Notes: generated from the sequence alone by a model not told the origin. Positions 25,394 to 34,038 are shown, numbered from the stretch's first letter. The stretch is DNA of 64,000 bases from Xanthomonas sp. DAR 80977 (GCF_041240605.1 NZ_CP162487.1:434001-498000); one strand, 5' to 3'. Numbers and translations: made by a program.

Positions 25394-26064
25394 TGCGCGG
25401 TGTCCTGCAGCGCCGTGGCCGTCGCTGTGGCAGCGATCGCGGTTGCGCCGGCGCAGGCCTGGGTCTGCGCGTGCTGCTCGGCCAGGCGGTCTTCCAGCGC
25501 GCGCACGCGGTTCTCGCGGGTCACCCTGGCCATGCCGAACATCTCGCGGCCGTGGCTGCGCACGAAGCGCACGAACGCCGGGTCGCGGTACAGCGCGGCC
25601 AGTTCTCGCGCGGTGGCGTACAGCGCCTCGCTGCCGCGCGCGCACTGCGCCATCCGCGCGCGCTGGCGCTGCAGTTCCGCATCCAGCGCCGCCTGCGTCT
25701 GCGCCTGCTGCGCGACGGCTTGCGCGGCCTTGGCCTGCGCCTGCTGCTGGTCGCGCTGCTGCGCCAGCGCCGCGTCGCGTTCGCGCTGCGCCTGCTGCAG
25801 CTGGCGTTGCAGCGCGGCCTCGCGGCCCGGATCGGCGCTGGCGGCACGCGGCGCCGGCGCCGGCGCGCTGCGCAGCGCATCGCGCTCGCGTTCGGCGGCC
25901 GCGGTGGCCAGCTGTTGCTGGACCAGGTCCGCTTCGGCCTTGCGCAAGCGCGCGCCGGTCTCGCGCAGCCGCGTCTCGGTGCTGTCCTGGGCGTGCAGCG
26001 GGGCGACGGCGAGCAGCGCCGCCGCCAGCATGCAGCAGGCCAGGGGGGAGGGAAGGCGCGGCAT
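25390..26064 (-). CDS. Exported coiled-coil protein of the TPS operon
   Basis: 224 residues from ATG 26064, two bases after the porin stop. Signal peptide about 1-25 (…AVAPLHAQ). Residues of about 28-150 are a long Gln/Ala/Arg-rich coiled coil (QRQLQQAQRERDAALAQQRD), interrupted by a short Pro/Ala linker. A globular segment follows (ALYATARELAALYRDPAFVR) before a second short helix. Likely a periplasmic oligomeric protein, comparable in layout to CpoB/YbgF-type N-termini, though without their TPR repeats. Role unknown; the coupling to its neighbours implies a shared function. Confidence 0.8.
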   Translation of the reverse strand: MPRLPSPLACCMLAAALLAVAPLHAQDSTETRLRETGARLRKAEADLVQQQLATAAAERERDALRSAPAPAPRAASADPGREAALQRQLQQAQRERDAALAQQRDQQQAQAKAAQAVAQQAQTQAALDAELQRQRARMAQCARGSEALYATARELAALYRDPAFVRFVRSHGREMFGMARVTRENRVRALEDRLAEQHAQTQACAGATAIAATATATALQDTAQ

Positions 26065-26066
26065 GC

Positions 26067-27776
26067 TCAGAACTCCGTGCCGAGGTCGAGCTGCAGCAGG
26101 TCCACTGCGAACGGCGGGCCGGATACCTCGTTGGCGCTGAGCCAGCGCAGGCCGAGCCAGGTGTTGCGCGCCAGCGCGTAGTTGCCGCCGACGATCAGCC
26201 CGCGTGCATTGGTGCCGCCGAGGTGGAAGTCCGAATCGGTGAAGCCGTCCGGCACCGCGTCCGATTCCAGGTACTTGTAGCCGATGCTGACGTTCCAGTC
26301 GCCGGGCTTGACCGGCTTGGGCTGGCCGACGGTGAAGTTGAGGTAGTAGCCCATGTCGCCGCCATCGAACACGCCCTGGTCGCCGAGGTTGTTGACCGGG
26401 CCGAGCGAGCGCACGCGCGCGGCGTTGTAGCGGGTGTTCTTGACCACGTCGGCCTCGACCAGCACCGCGACCGGGGCGAACTGGTCCAGCTGCAGCTGCG
26501 CGTGCAGGTCGGCCACGCCGAACTTGCTGGCGTAGCCGTAGTACTGCAGTTGCGGGCCGTTGGGATTGGCGCTGTCGGCGACGATGTCGCGCAGCGCGAA
26601 CAAGGTGTTGCCGAACTGCTGGAACTGCGGCCGCGACCCGTCGCTGTCGCAGCTGTCGGCCGAGGTCGGCGCCAGGCACGGCGCCGAACGCTTGCCCTCG
26701 AACTGGTCGTACTGGAAGTAGCCCAGGCCCACGCGCAGCGCCATCGCGTCGGCGAAGCGCCACTGCAGGCCCAGCTGCGCGCCGTACATCCACTTGTCGC
26801 GGCTGCGGGTCTTGCTGGTGCTGGTGGAGCCGAAATCGAACTCGGTGTTGTAGACCGGGAACAGGCCGGCGCTGATCCATGGCGCGACATCGGCGTCGGC
26901 GTCGGCCGGCTCGTAGCGCGCGGCCACGCCGTCGAAGTTGAGGTCGTTGTCGAACACCAGTTCGCTGCTCCAGAACGGATTGGCGAAGCGGCCGAACGAC
27001 AGGGTCAGCGCGTCGATCGGGGTCAACTGCAGCGCGGCGCGGTCCAGCCACAGCGAATACTTGGACAGGTTGCCGCTGCCGCCCAGGGTCTGGTTGGTGG
27101 ACACCGGGCTGCGGTCGCTGCCGGTGGCCAGGCGCAGGTCGGCCTGCACCCAGTCGGCGATCTGCGCGCTCACCCCGAGCCGCGCGCGCACGCGCATGCG
27201 GCTGCGGTTCTGCGTGGTGTTGAGGAACGGGGCGTTGTTGCTGCCCACCGTGTCGAAACCGGAACCGGCATTGATCGCGCCGAAGTTGGGGAAGAACGCG
27301 TAGTTGTCGTCGGCGTTGAACACGCCTTCGCCGCGCACGCGCAGATCGCCGTACACGCGCACGCGCTGGGTCCATTCGGGCAGCGCGCCGGGCGCGGCCC
27401 AGCCTTCGGACTTGGCCTGCGCGGTGACCTCGGCGCGCAGCTCGTCCTTGATCTGCTGGCGCACCGGCTCGGGCACGTACGGCACCACCACCGCGCCGGG
27501 CTGGGTCTTGTAGGGCGCGGCGCCGGCCAGTGCCGCTGCGGGCGCGGGCGCCGCGGTGGCCGAGGCCTCGCGGATCAGGTCGTCGGCCTGGGCGCGGGTC
27601 ATCACGCCCTTGGCGACCAGCAGGTCGATCAGGCGCAGCGTGACCTGCGGGTTGATCTGCGCCGGATCGATCGCGGACGCCGCGGACTGGGCCATGGCCG
27701 CGGCCGGCGCCAGCAGCAACGCCAGCAGCGCCAGGCGCAGCCGGGACGGACGGGGGAGGGGAGACGGAATGGTCAT
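26067..27776 (-). CDS. Putative outer-membrane porin
   Basis: 569 residues from ATG 27776. Signal peptide about 1-29. A short helical module (INPQVTLRLIDLLVAKGVMT) and the stretch VVVPYVPEPVRQQIKDELRAE precede a long beta-barrel-type region with alternating aromatic strands (VRVYGDLRVRGEGVF, LSFGRFANPFWSSELVF), ending in a C-terminal LDLGTEF with terminal Phe, the usual barrel signal. It resembles 'putative porin' families linked to TonB-type loci. The VVVP segment near residue 95 is loosely TonB-box-like, which is only a guess. Third from the end of the TPS operon. Confidence 0.85.
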   Translation of the reverse strand: MTIPSPLPRPSRLRLALLALLLAPAAAMAQSAASAIDPAQINPQVTLRLIDLLVAKGVMTRAQADDLIREASATAAPAPAAALAGAAPYKTQPGAVVVPYVPEPVRQQIKDELRAEVTAQAKSEGWAAPGALPEWTQRVRVYGDLRVRGEGVFNADDNYAFFPNFGAINAGSGFDTVGSNNAPFLNTTQNRSRMRVRARLGVSAQIADWVQADLRLATGSDRSPVSTNQTLGGSGNLSKYSLWLDRAALQLTPIDALTLSFGRFANPFWSSELVFDNDLNFDGVAARYEPADADADVAPWISAGLFPVYNTEFDFGSTSTSKTRSRDKWMYGAQLGLQWRFADAMALRVGLGYFQYDQFEGKRSAPCLAPTSADSCDSDGSRPQFQQFGNTLFALRDIVADSANPNGPQLQYYGYASKFGVADLHAQLQLDQFAPVAVLVEADVVKNTRYNAARVRSLGPVNNLGDQGVFDGGDMGYYLNFTVGQPKPVKPGDWNVSIGYKYLESDAVPDGFTDSDFHLGGTNARGLIVGGNYALARNTWLGLRWLSANEVSGPPFAVDLLQLDLGTEF

Positions 27777-27804
27777 GCGGGAGTCCTTGGTGCGGAACGC
27801 GGCG

Positions 27805-28485
27805 TCAGCCCGGCGCCAGGGCGCCGATGCGCAACTGGATGGGTTGGGGAAGGGAAGCGGGCGGCGGTTGCGGCAGCGGCTGGTCCTGCAGCGCGCGCAC
27901 GATCGCCGCGTCCAGTTCCGGCTTGCCGGCCGAGCTGAGGATCTGCAGGCGGCCGATGCTGCCGTCCGGGTTCAGCCACAGCGCCACGGTGGCGCTGTAG
28001 CGGCCCTTGCGGGTGCGCTCGTCGCGTTGCAGCAGTTGCTGGACCGCGCGCTGCACGCTGGCCGCATAGCCGCCGAACGGGCTGCCGCCGCCGCCCTTGC
28101 CGCCGATGCGGGTGCCGCCGCCATCGCCGGCCTGCAGGCCGAAGGCGTTGTCGCCGGGGCCGGCCGGCGCGGTCAGCGGATCGCCCGGCGGGGTCGGCGC
28201 GGCGTCCGGCTTGGGTTGCGGCGTCGGTTCGGCGGCCTGCAAGGGTTGCGGCCGTTCCTGCGGCTTGGGCGGCTGCGGATCGGGCTTGGGTGGTGGCGGA
28301 GGCGGCGGGGGCGGCAGCATCACCTGGGTGATGCGCGGCGGCTGCGCGCGCGTTGGCGCCGCCTGCTGCGGGCGCAGCAGCAGCGTGGCCAGCCAGCCGA
28401 GCAGCAGCAGCGCCAGCAGCGCGGCGCCGAGCTTCAGCCAGCGCCGCGGCGGTTCGGTGTAGTGCAGCGGATCCATCGCGTCCAC
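27805..28485 (-). CDS. TonB-like energy transducer
   Basis: 226 residues; GTG at 28485 directly follows the ExbD stop, and ATG 28476 is an equally good start. One membrane span (about 17-36), then a proline-rich periplasmic linker with a run of nine prolines and PKP/PQP repeats, then a C-terminal TonB fold (YSATVALWLNPDGSIGRLQI) ending at about 220. With ExbB and ExbD from the two genes before it, it would carry proton-motive force to an outer-membrane partner. No TonB-dependent receptor is in the operon; the porin and TpsB are the only barrels. Confidence 0.9.
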   Translation of the reverse strand: MDAMDPLHYTEPPRRWLKLGAALLALLLLGWLATLLLRPQQAAPTRAQPPRITQVMLPPPPPPPPPKPDPQPPKPQERPQPLQAAEPTPQPKPDAAPTPPGDPLTAPAGPGDNAFGLQAGDGGGTRIGGKGGGGSPFGGYAASVQRAVQQLLQRDERTRKGRYSATVALWLNPDGSIGRLQILSSAGKPELDAAIVRALQDQPLPQPPPASLPQPIQLRIGALAPG

Positions 28486-28890
28486 TCAGCCGGCCGCCTG
28501 GCGCTGCGTGGCCAAGCCGATCGAGGCGATGCCGAGCCGGCTGCACAGGTCCAGCACCGCCATCACCTTCTCGTACTGCACGGTGCGATCGCCGCGCAGC
28601 ATCACCGGCAGGTCGGCGTCGCTGGCCAGCGCGTTGCGCAGCTGCTGTTCCAGTTCGCTCATGCTCACCGGCACCGCGTCCAGGCTGACCTGGCCGTTGT
28701 TGTCGATCGCGATGACCTTGGTCTTGGGCTCGGACAGCGGCTTGGCCGCGCTGGCCTTGGGCAGTTCGACCTTGATGCCCTGCACCGCCGCCGTGGTCAT
28801 GATGATGAAGATCACCAGCAGCACGTAGGCCAGGTCCAGCATCGGCGTGATGTTGATGTCGTCGTAGGGCTTCTTGCCTTGGACCTTCAT
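28486..28890 (-). CDS. exbD: ExbD-type biopolymer transport protein
   Basis: 134 residues from ATG 28890, four bases after the ExbB-fusion stop. Single membrane helix at about 17-38 with the essential aspartate in ITPMLDLAYVLLVIF (D19), then a periplasmic domain with LMLRGD-like VMLRGDRTVQYEKVM. This is the standard ExbD/TolR layout. It forms the stator with the ExbB domain of the upstream protein. Confidence 0.93.
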   Translation of the reverse strand: MKVQGKKPYDDINITPMLDLAYVLLVIFIIMTTAAVQGIKVELPKASAAKPLSEPKTKVIAIDNNGQVSLDAVPVSMSELEQQLRNALASDADLPVMLRGDRTVQYEKVMAVLDLCSRLGIASIGLATQRQAAG

Positions 28891-28894
28891 CGGC

Positions 28895-30664
28895 TCAGCC
28901 TCCGCCCGCGCGCGCCGGCGCGTCGCCGGCATAGTCTTCGGCGATGCGCTTTTCCAGTTCGTCGACGAACACCTGCATGTCCGCCGAGACCGCTTCGGCC
29001 TGGCTGAGCAGGTAGTTGTAGCCGAACAGCGCCGGGATCGCGACGGCCAGGCCGGCCACCGTGGCCAGCAGCGCGGCGGCGATGCCGGGGGCGATCGCGT
29101 TGATGTTGACGTCGCCGGCCGCGGCCACCGCGGCGAAGGTGATCATGACCCCGACCACGGTGCCGAGCAGGCCCAGGAACGGGCCGCCGGAAATGGCGAT
29201 GGTCAGCAGCACCATGCCCTTGTGGATGCGCTGGCCCTCGCGCACCGCGGCCGCGTCCAGCGCCGAGCGGATCGCGGCGATCGACTGCGTGCGCACCACG
29301 TTGCTGCCGCTCGCCTGCAGCCGCTCGCGCAATTCCTGCTGGCCGACCTGCAGCAGCCGCGCCAGGTTGGAGCGGATGCCGGCGGACGCGCCGAGCTGCT
29401 GCCAGTGCGGCGCGTGCAGCGGATGCGCCGCCACCTGCTGCCGGTACGCGTGCAGGAAGCGCGCGTTGGCGCCGGCGGTAGCATTGAGGTACAGGCCCTT
29501 GCGCACCATCACCCACCAGCTGATCAGCGCCATCACCGCCAGGATCCCGATCACCGCCCACGCATCCGGGGTCAGCGCGGCGATCAGGATGCCGAAGTAG
29601 TTGTGGCCGCCGTCGCTGGAATGCTGCTCCACCGGATCGAAACGCAGCAGCCGCGCGTCCACGCCCTGGCTGCGCGCCGCCGCTTCGATCGCGCCGATCG
29701 CACGCGCGCTTTTGGACACCTCGACCTCGTCGAGCAGGCCGATGAAGTTCGGCCGCGCCGCGCCGGGCTCGCCGCCGAGCAGCAGGCCGCCAGTGCTGGC
29801 CGGCAAGGCCACGGCGGTCTCGCCGACGGGCTGGCCGTTGACGAACAGGGTCGCGCTCTTGCCGTCGCTGCGCAGCGCCACATGCGCCCAGGCGTCGGCC
29901 GGCAGCGCGGCAGTGGCGGCGATCTGCGCGGCGGCGCCGAACTCGGCCAGCACGCGGCCCTGGTCCAGGCGCAGGGTCAGCGCGCCGGGCAGCGCCAGCA
30001 GCACGCCGGAGGCATTGGCGCTGGCCGGCTTGGCCCACAGCGACACGGTCGCCGGCTGCGCCGCCGGCCAGGTCAGCGAGGCGGAGGCCGGCACCGTCAC
30101 CGGCGCGCGCCCGTCCAGGCGCAGGCCGGCGCCGATCAGCGCGGTGTCGGCCAGGGTCGGCGCCGCGCTGGCGTTGTTGGCGTAGGCGGTGCTGTCGGTG
30201 CCGGCGGCCTGCGCGCTGGCGAAGTGGTAGACCGCGACGGTGTCGGCGTCGTAGCTGCCCTTGGCGTCGCTGCCGCCGCTGGCCTCGGGATTGCCGAAGT
30301 ACACGTACAGCGGCGTGCTGGCGTTGGCCGGCAGCTCGGGCAGGTCGACCCAGGCCAGCGCCACCTGGTCGACCAGGCCGTCGTATTTCTCGAAGTGGTA
30401 CTTCAGCGGCGTGCGGTCGTCGCCGGCGACGAAGCGCACGTCGCTGCCGTCGGCCTTGGCGTCGGCGAAATTGAAGTTGCCCGCATGCAGGCGCACCAGC
30501 ACCTGGGTGCGTCCGCCCGGCTGGCTCAGCGCCGCGCCGGTGGAGGTGGTGTCCACGCTGAGCTTGGCCCGGTAGTTCCACTTGCCGTCCCACCACGTCG
30601 CCGCCATCGCCGGCAATGCCAGCAGCAACGATCCCAGGAGCACGAAAATACGCAGTCTGATCAC
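28895..30664 (-). CDS. DUF2341-LamG-ExbB fusion protein
   Basis: 589 residues, GTG start at 30664 behind GGGG. Signal peptide about 1-22. Residues of about 24-130 are a DUF2341 domain (WWDGKWNYRAKLSVD); about 150-310 form a LamG/concanavalin-like beta-sandwich (VSLWAKP, LLLGGEPG, GLLDEVEVSKSARA). A membrane span at about 345-365 follows, then a cytoplasmic part and the MotA/TolQ/ExbB domain (GMVLLTIAISGGPFLGLLGT, LLATVAGLAVAIPALFGYN). Ordinary ExbB is about 240 residues, so roughly 300 are an added periplasmic carbohydrate-binding-like extension. I recall related fusions from other TPS-linked loci. Confidence 0.92.
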   Translation of the reverse strand: MIRLRIFVLLGSLLLALPAMAATWWDGKWNYRAKLSVDTTSTGAALSQPGGRTQVLVRLHAGNFNFADAKADGSDVRFVAGDDRTPLKYHFEKYDGLVDQVALAWVDLPELPANASTPLYVYFGNPEASGGSDAKGSYDADTVAVYHFASAQAAGTDSTAYANNASAAPTLADTALIGAGLRLDGRAPVTVPASASLTWPAAQPATVSLWAKPASANASGVLLALPGALTLRLDQGRVLAEFGAAAQIAATAALPADAWAHVALRSDGKSATLFVNGQPVGETAVALPASTGGLLLGGEPGAARPNFIGLLDEVEVSKSARAIGAIEAAARSQGVDARLLRFDPVEQHSSDGGHNYFGILIAALTPDAWAVIGILAVMALISWWVMVRKGLYLNATAGANARFLHAYRQQVAAHPLHAPHWQQLGASAGIRSNLARLLQVGQQELRERLQASGSNVVRTQSIAAIRSALDAAAVREGQRIHKGMVLLTIAISGGPFLGLLGTVVGVMITFAAVAAAGDVNINAIAPGIAAALLATVAGLAVAIPALFGYNYLLSQAEAVSADMQVFVDELEKRIAEDYAGDAPARAGGG

Positions 30665-30699
30665 GATCTACCCCGATTGATGTTTGAACGACGCCGGCG

Positions 30700-32262
30700 T
30701 CAGAACTCGCTCCACAGCCGGAACAGCACGTTGATGTCTTTCTGCTTGCGCCCGCCGGGACTGGACAGCGGCGCGGCCACTTCCAGCGCACCGTTGAGAT
30801 GCTCGAACGCCTTGAACGTCGCCCCCAGCCCGGTGCCGACCAGGGTCTCGCTGACCGACTGCTCGGGCAGCGGGTCGTGGATGCGCGCATAGCCGGCATC
30901 CACGAACGCGTGCACGCGCGCGTCCTGCACCGTGCGCCCGGCCGCGGAGGCCAACGAGGGACTGCGCAGCTCGAACTGGCCGGCCGCGCCGTAGTCGCCC
31001 AGCGCCTGGCTTTCGTCGTAGCCGCGCACGCTGTCCATGCCGCCGATGCTGAATTGCTCGTTGCTGATCAGCGGCTCGGATGCCAGCTGGGTCTGCAGCC
31101 GCGCGTACCACTGGTAGTCGCCGCCGAAGCTGCGCGTGCGCGAGACATCGGTGCGCAGGTGGAAGAAGTTCGAGCGCGCCTTGTAGCGCTTGATGTCGAA
31201 GCGCGCGCTGTCGTCGCCGACGCCGCGCACGTTCATCGTCGCGGTCAGTTCCAGCGTGTCGGTGCCGCGCGGCCGGCTCCAGGTGGCGCTGTAGGCGGCG
31301 CTGAGCGGCAGGTAGCGGATCGGCGCGGAACTGCGGTCGCCGCCGAACAAGGTGTCTTCCTTGAAGTCCTTGTAGTCGGCGCCGACGCTCAGGGTGTGGA
31401 AGAAGCCCGCCTCGGCCCGCAGCGTGCGGATCAGGCGCAGGCCGGAGAGGCTGCCGTTGCCGATCACGTTGAAGCCGCCGATCGCGGCGACCTCGCTGTC
31501 GCTGCGCACCGTGTAGCCGAGCAGCGACCACGGCGCTGCGCCGAAGCGCGCCAGGTAGGAGGCGGAAAACACCCGCGCATCGGCCGGCTGCTGCGGCGCG
31601 GTCTGCGCCGAGAAGGTGAAACTGTGGCCGCGTTGCCACAGGTTGTCGTAGCGCAGCGACCCGCTCAGGCGCAGTTCCGAGGTGTTGGCGCTGTTGCGGT
31701 TGTTGAGTTCCAGGCTGCCGTGCAGCGGCAGCGTGTCCTCCACGTTCAAGTCCACGTCCACCGTGTTCGGCTGCGCGCCGGGCTTGACGTCGGGGGTGAC
31801 GCGGCGATCCGGCCACTGGTTCAGCGCGACGATGTCGCGCTGCACGGCGTTGAAGTCGGGCACCTTGCCTTCCTGCAGGGAGGGCGCGCCGTCGGCGACG
31901 GCATCGGGCGAGAAATAGGCGGCGCCGTTCACCCGCAAGCGGCCGATGCGCTGCTCGCTCACCTGCAGCGTGACCAGCCCGTTGCCCGCATCCTGTTCGG
32001 GAATGCTCACCGCCACCGTGGCCAGGCCCTTGCCGGCGTACAGCGTCTGCAACGCGGCGCGCGCCGCTTCCACATCGGCCTCGCTGCGTTGCGGGCCGAG
32101 GAACGGATACACCGCGCGCTCGATCTCGGTTGCGCTCAATTCGCTGTTGCCGACGACCTGGTAGGCCATCACGTCGAAACGCGCCGCCGGCGCGTCTGCG
32201 GCGAAGGCGCACGGCACGCCGCACACGGCCATGCCGAGCGCTGCGAAGATTCGCAACTCCAT
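30700..32262 (-). CDS. TpsB outer-membrane transporter (ShlB/FhaC family)
   Basis: 520 residues from ATG 32262, first gene of the operon. Signal peptide about 1-21. A POTRA-2-type region (FDVMAYQVVGNSELSATEIE, AGKGLATVAVSIPEQDAGNG) is followed by the 16-strand barrel with the family's VRGYDES motif (L6 loop, SIGGMDSVRGYDESQALG) and a C-terminal FRLWSEF ending in Phe. It would recognise the TPS domain of the giant protein in the periplasm and thread it to the surface. Gap to the next gene is 35 bases. Confidence 0.95.
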   Translation of the reverse strand: MELRIFAALGMAVCGVPCAFAADAPAARFDVMAYQVVGNSELSATEIERAVYPFLGPQRSEADVEAARAALQTLYAGKGLATVAVSIPEQDAGNGLVTLQVSEQRIGRLRVNGAAYFSPDAVADGAPSLQEGKVPDFNAVQRDIVALNQWPDRRVTPDVKPGAQPNTVDVDLNVEDTLPLHGSLELNNRNSANTSELRLSGSLRYDNLWQRGHSFTFSAQTAPQQPADARVFSASYLARFGAAPWSLLGYTVRSDSEVAAIGGFNVIGNGSLSGLRLIRTLRAEAGFFHTLSVGADYKDFKEDTLFGGDRSSAPIRYLPLSAAYSATWSRPRGTDTLELTATMNVRGVGDDSARFDIKRYKARSNFFHLRTDVSRTRSFGGDYQWYARLQTQLASEPLISNEQFSIGGMDSVRGYDESQALGDYGAAGQFELRSPSLASAAGRTVQDARVHAFVDAGYARIHDPLPEQSVSETLVGTGLGATFKAFEHLNGALEVAAPLSSPGGRKQKDINVLFRLWSEF

Positions 32263-32576
32263 CTGAAAATATCCCCTGACTTCGGCGTGCGGCGCGATGC
32301 CGCCTATGAAGACCGCTGCGGTGCGGCGAGGACCATAGGAGCGATAAATGACTGCCCGCGAACGCTTTTATGACGGCGCAGGTAAAGTTTCTGCCACAAA
32401 TGCGATTTGAATGGCGCAAGCAGAAACATGAATGCGAAATGCATCGTCATCTGCGTCGCGCAGCGCCAGGCCTGGCGTGATCGGACGCCTCCTGGCCCGC
32501 ACGTGATTCGAGCGGCGGCGCAACTGAGACGCCGCGACGACTTGTCTACATAATCGTCCGCGCGGCGGACGCGCGG
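32263..32576 (-). promoter_or_regulatory. Promoter region of the TPS-TonB operon
   Basis: 314 gene-free bases between the DUF58 stop and tpsB. On the minus strand CCGTCATAAAA (starting 32376) and CAGTCATTTAT (starting 32354) are two GTCAT-type half-sites 22 bases apart, twice the 11-base Pho-box period. CAGGTAAAG at 32379-32387 (plus strand) is the same 9-mer found twice before the PstS-like gene. No clear -35/-10 could be fixed. Confidence 0.45.
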
Positions 32577-33875
32577 CTACAGCAATCCGTCGCGTTTCAC
32601 CGCGAGATAGCGCTCCACCAGCGCGCCCGGCAGTTCCTCGCCGGTGACGTCGAGCACCATCACGCCGTGGCTGCGCAGCGCGTCGTGGGCGTCGCGGCGT
32701 TGCTGCAGGTAGCGCGCCACCGCACCGGCCTGCACCGCCTGCTGCAGGTCGTGCACGTCCTGGGTCAGCGCCTGGTCCAGGTCGCGCTCGCGCAGGCTGG
32801 CCACGCACACCAGGTGCCGGCGCTGCAGCAGCCGCACCGCGGCGAGCAGGTCCTCGATGTCCTCGTCGCGCACGTTGCTGACCAGCATCACCAGCGAACG
32901 CCGGCGCTGGCGCAGCGACAGTTCGGTGGCCGCGGCCAGGTAGTCGGTGGCCACCGCCTGCGGCTGCAGGTCGTAGCTGGCGCGCAGCAGCGCATCGACG
33001 GTGCCCATGCCGCGCTGCGGCGCGACCCAGCGCGCGTCGCCGCCGCTGGCCATCAGCCCCACCGCATCGCCCTGGCGCAGCGCCAGGTACGACACCACCA
33101 GCGCGGCGTTGAGCACGTGGTCGAAGTGCGACAGGCCGCTCTCGCTGGCCATCATCCGCCGCCCGGTGTCGATCAGCATCAGCAGCTGCTGGTTCTTCTC
33201 GTCCTGGTATTCGCGCGAGATCAGCTTGCGCGCGCGCGAGGTGGCCTTCCAGTCGATCTGGCGCAGGCTGTCGCCGACGCGGTATTCGCGCATCTGGTGG
33301 AAGTCGGTGCCTTCGCCGCGGCGCCGCTTCAGGTGCGCGCCGACCAGGCGCGAGGCCTGTTCGGCGCTGAACAGGGCGAAGCGGGTGAGCGGGGCGAAGT
33401 TCGGATACACGCGCACCGTCTGCGCCGTGCCGGCCACGCGCCGCTGCCGCCACAGGCGCCAGGCCGAATGCAGGCGCAGGTGCGTGCCGGGGAACGCGAA
33501 GCGGCCGCGCGCGGTCGGGCGCAGCCGGTAGCGCAGGTGGGTTTCGCTGGCCGCGTGCAGGGTCACCCGCCGCGGCAGGCCCTGCATCCACCAGCCGCTG
33601 GGGACCAGGTCGAACACGTCCAGCGTCTGCCGCCGCGCGCTGTCGATGCGCAGCCCGGCCTCGCGCTCCAGGCCCAGCGGCAAGGCCTCGGGCAGCTCGC
33701 GGCGCAGCTGCGGGGTGGGGCTGCGCCACAGCCGCCAGGCATCGATCGCGGCGACCACGCCGATCGCCGCGCCCAGCGCCTGCCACGCCCACAGTGGCAG
33801 GACCTCCAGCGCCGCGGCCAGGCCGCACAGCGCCCACAGGCCGAGCAGGGCGAGCAGTGGCGGGGCGGGTCTCAT
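32577..33875 (-). CDS. DUF58 domain protein
   Basis: 432 residues from ATG 33875. Two N-terminal membrane spans (about 5-45), then a soluble domain containing the DUF58 signature YRVGDSLRQIDWKATSRARK and a von Willebrand A-like fold (LLMLIDTGRRMM, metal-site-like DxG variant). Last gene of the moxR operon. MoxR AAA proteins and DUF58/VWA proteins commonly act together in chaperone-like assembly of envelope complexes; that is family knowledge. Separated from moxR by 160 bases that hold inverted 7-bp tandem tracts. Confidence 0.9.
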   Translation of the reverse strand: MRPAPPLLALLGLWALCGLAAALEVLPLWAWQALGAAIGVVAAIDAWRLWRSPTPQLRRELPEALPLGLEREAGLRIDSARRQTLDVFDLVPSGWWMQGLPRRVTLHAASETHLRYRLRPTARGRFAFPGTHLRLHSAWRLWRQRRVAGTAQTVRVYPNFAPLTRFALFSAEQASRLVGAHLKRRRGEGTDFHQMREYRVGDSLRQIDWKATSRARKLISREYQDEKNQQLLMLIDTGRRMMASESGLSHFDHVLNAALVVSYLALRQGDAVGLMASGGDARWVAPQRGMGTVDALLRASYDLQPQAVATDYLAAATELSLRQRRRSLVMLVSNVRDEDIEDLLAAVRLLQRRHLVCVASLRERDLDQALTQDVHDLQQAVQAGAVARYLQQRRDAHDALRSHGVMVLDVTGEELPGALVERYLAVKRDGLL

Positions 33876-33887
33876 TGTGGGCTCGCC

Positions 33888-33915
33888 GGGACTCGGGACT
33901 CGGGACTCGGGACCC
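33888..33915. repeat. GGGACTC 7-bp tandem tract
   Basis: Three copies of GGGACTC plus one GGGACCC, head to tail, just upstream of the DUF58 start. Confidence 0.9.
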
Positions 33916-34005
33916 GGAACAGCACGGCGCTGCGCGGAATGTAAGTGAAGCACCTGCCGCATGTCGCGTGCCATGCCTGCATACGATCAGCCGCGACCCA
34001 GTACC

Positions 34006-34033
34006 GAGTCCCGAGTCCCGAGTCCCCAGTCCC
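34006..34033. repeat. GAGTCCC 7-bp tandem tract, inverted copy
   Basis: Three GAGTCCC units and one CAGTCCC, the reverse complement of the tract at 33888-33915, five bases past the moxR stop. The pair could fold into a long hairpin with a loop of about 90 bases. Confidence 0.9.
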
Positions 34034-34038
34034 GAGCC

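Noticed and set aside
14006..26140. A 12-kb open frame on the plus strand opposite tpsA
   Set aside because: It mirrors the coding strand of a GC-rich gene with strong third-position bias, crosses several real genes and shows no domain; a codon-bias shadow.
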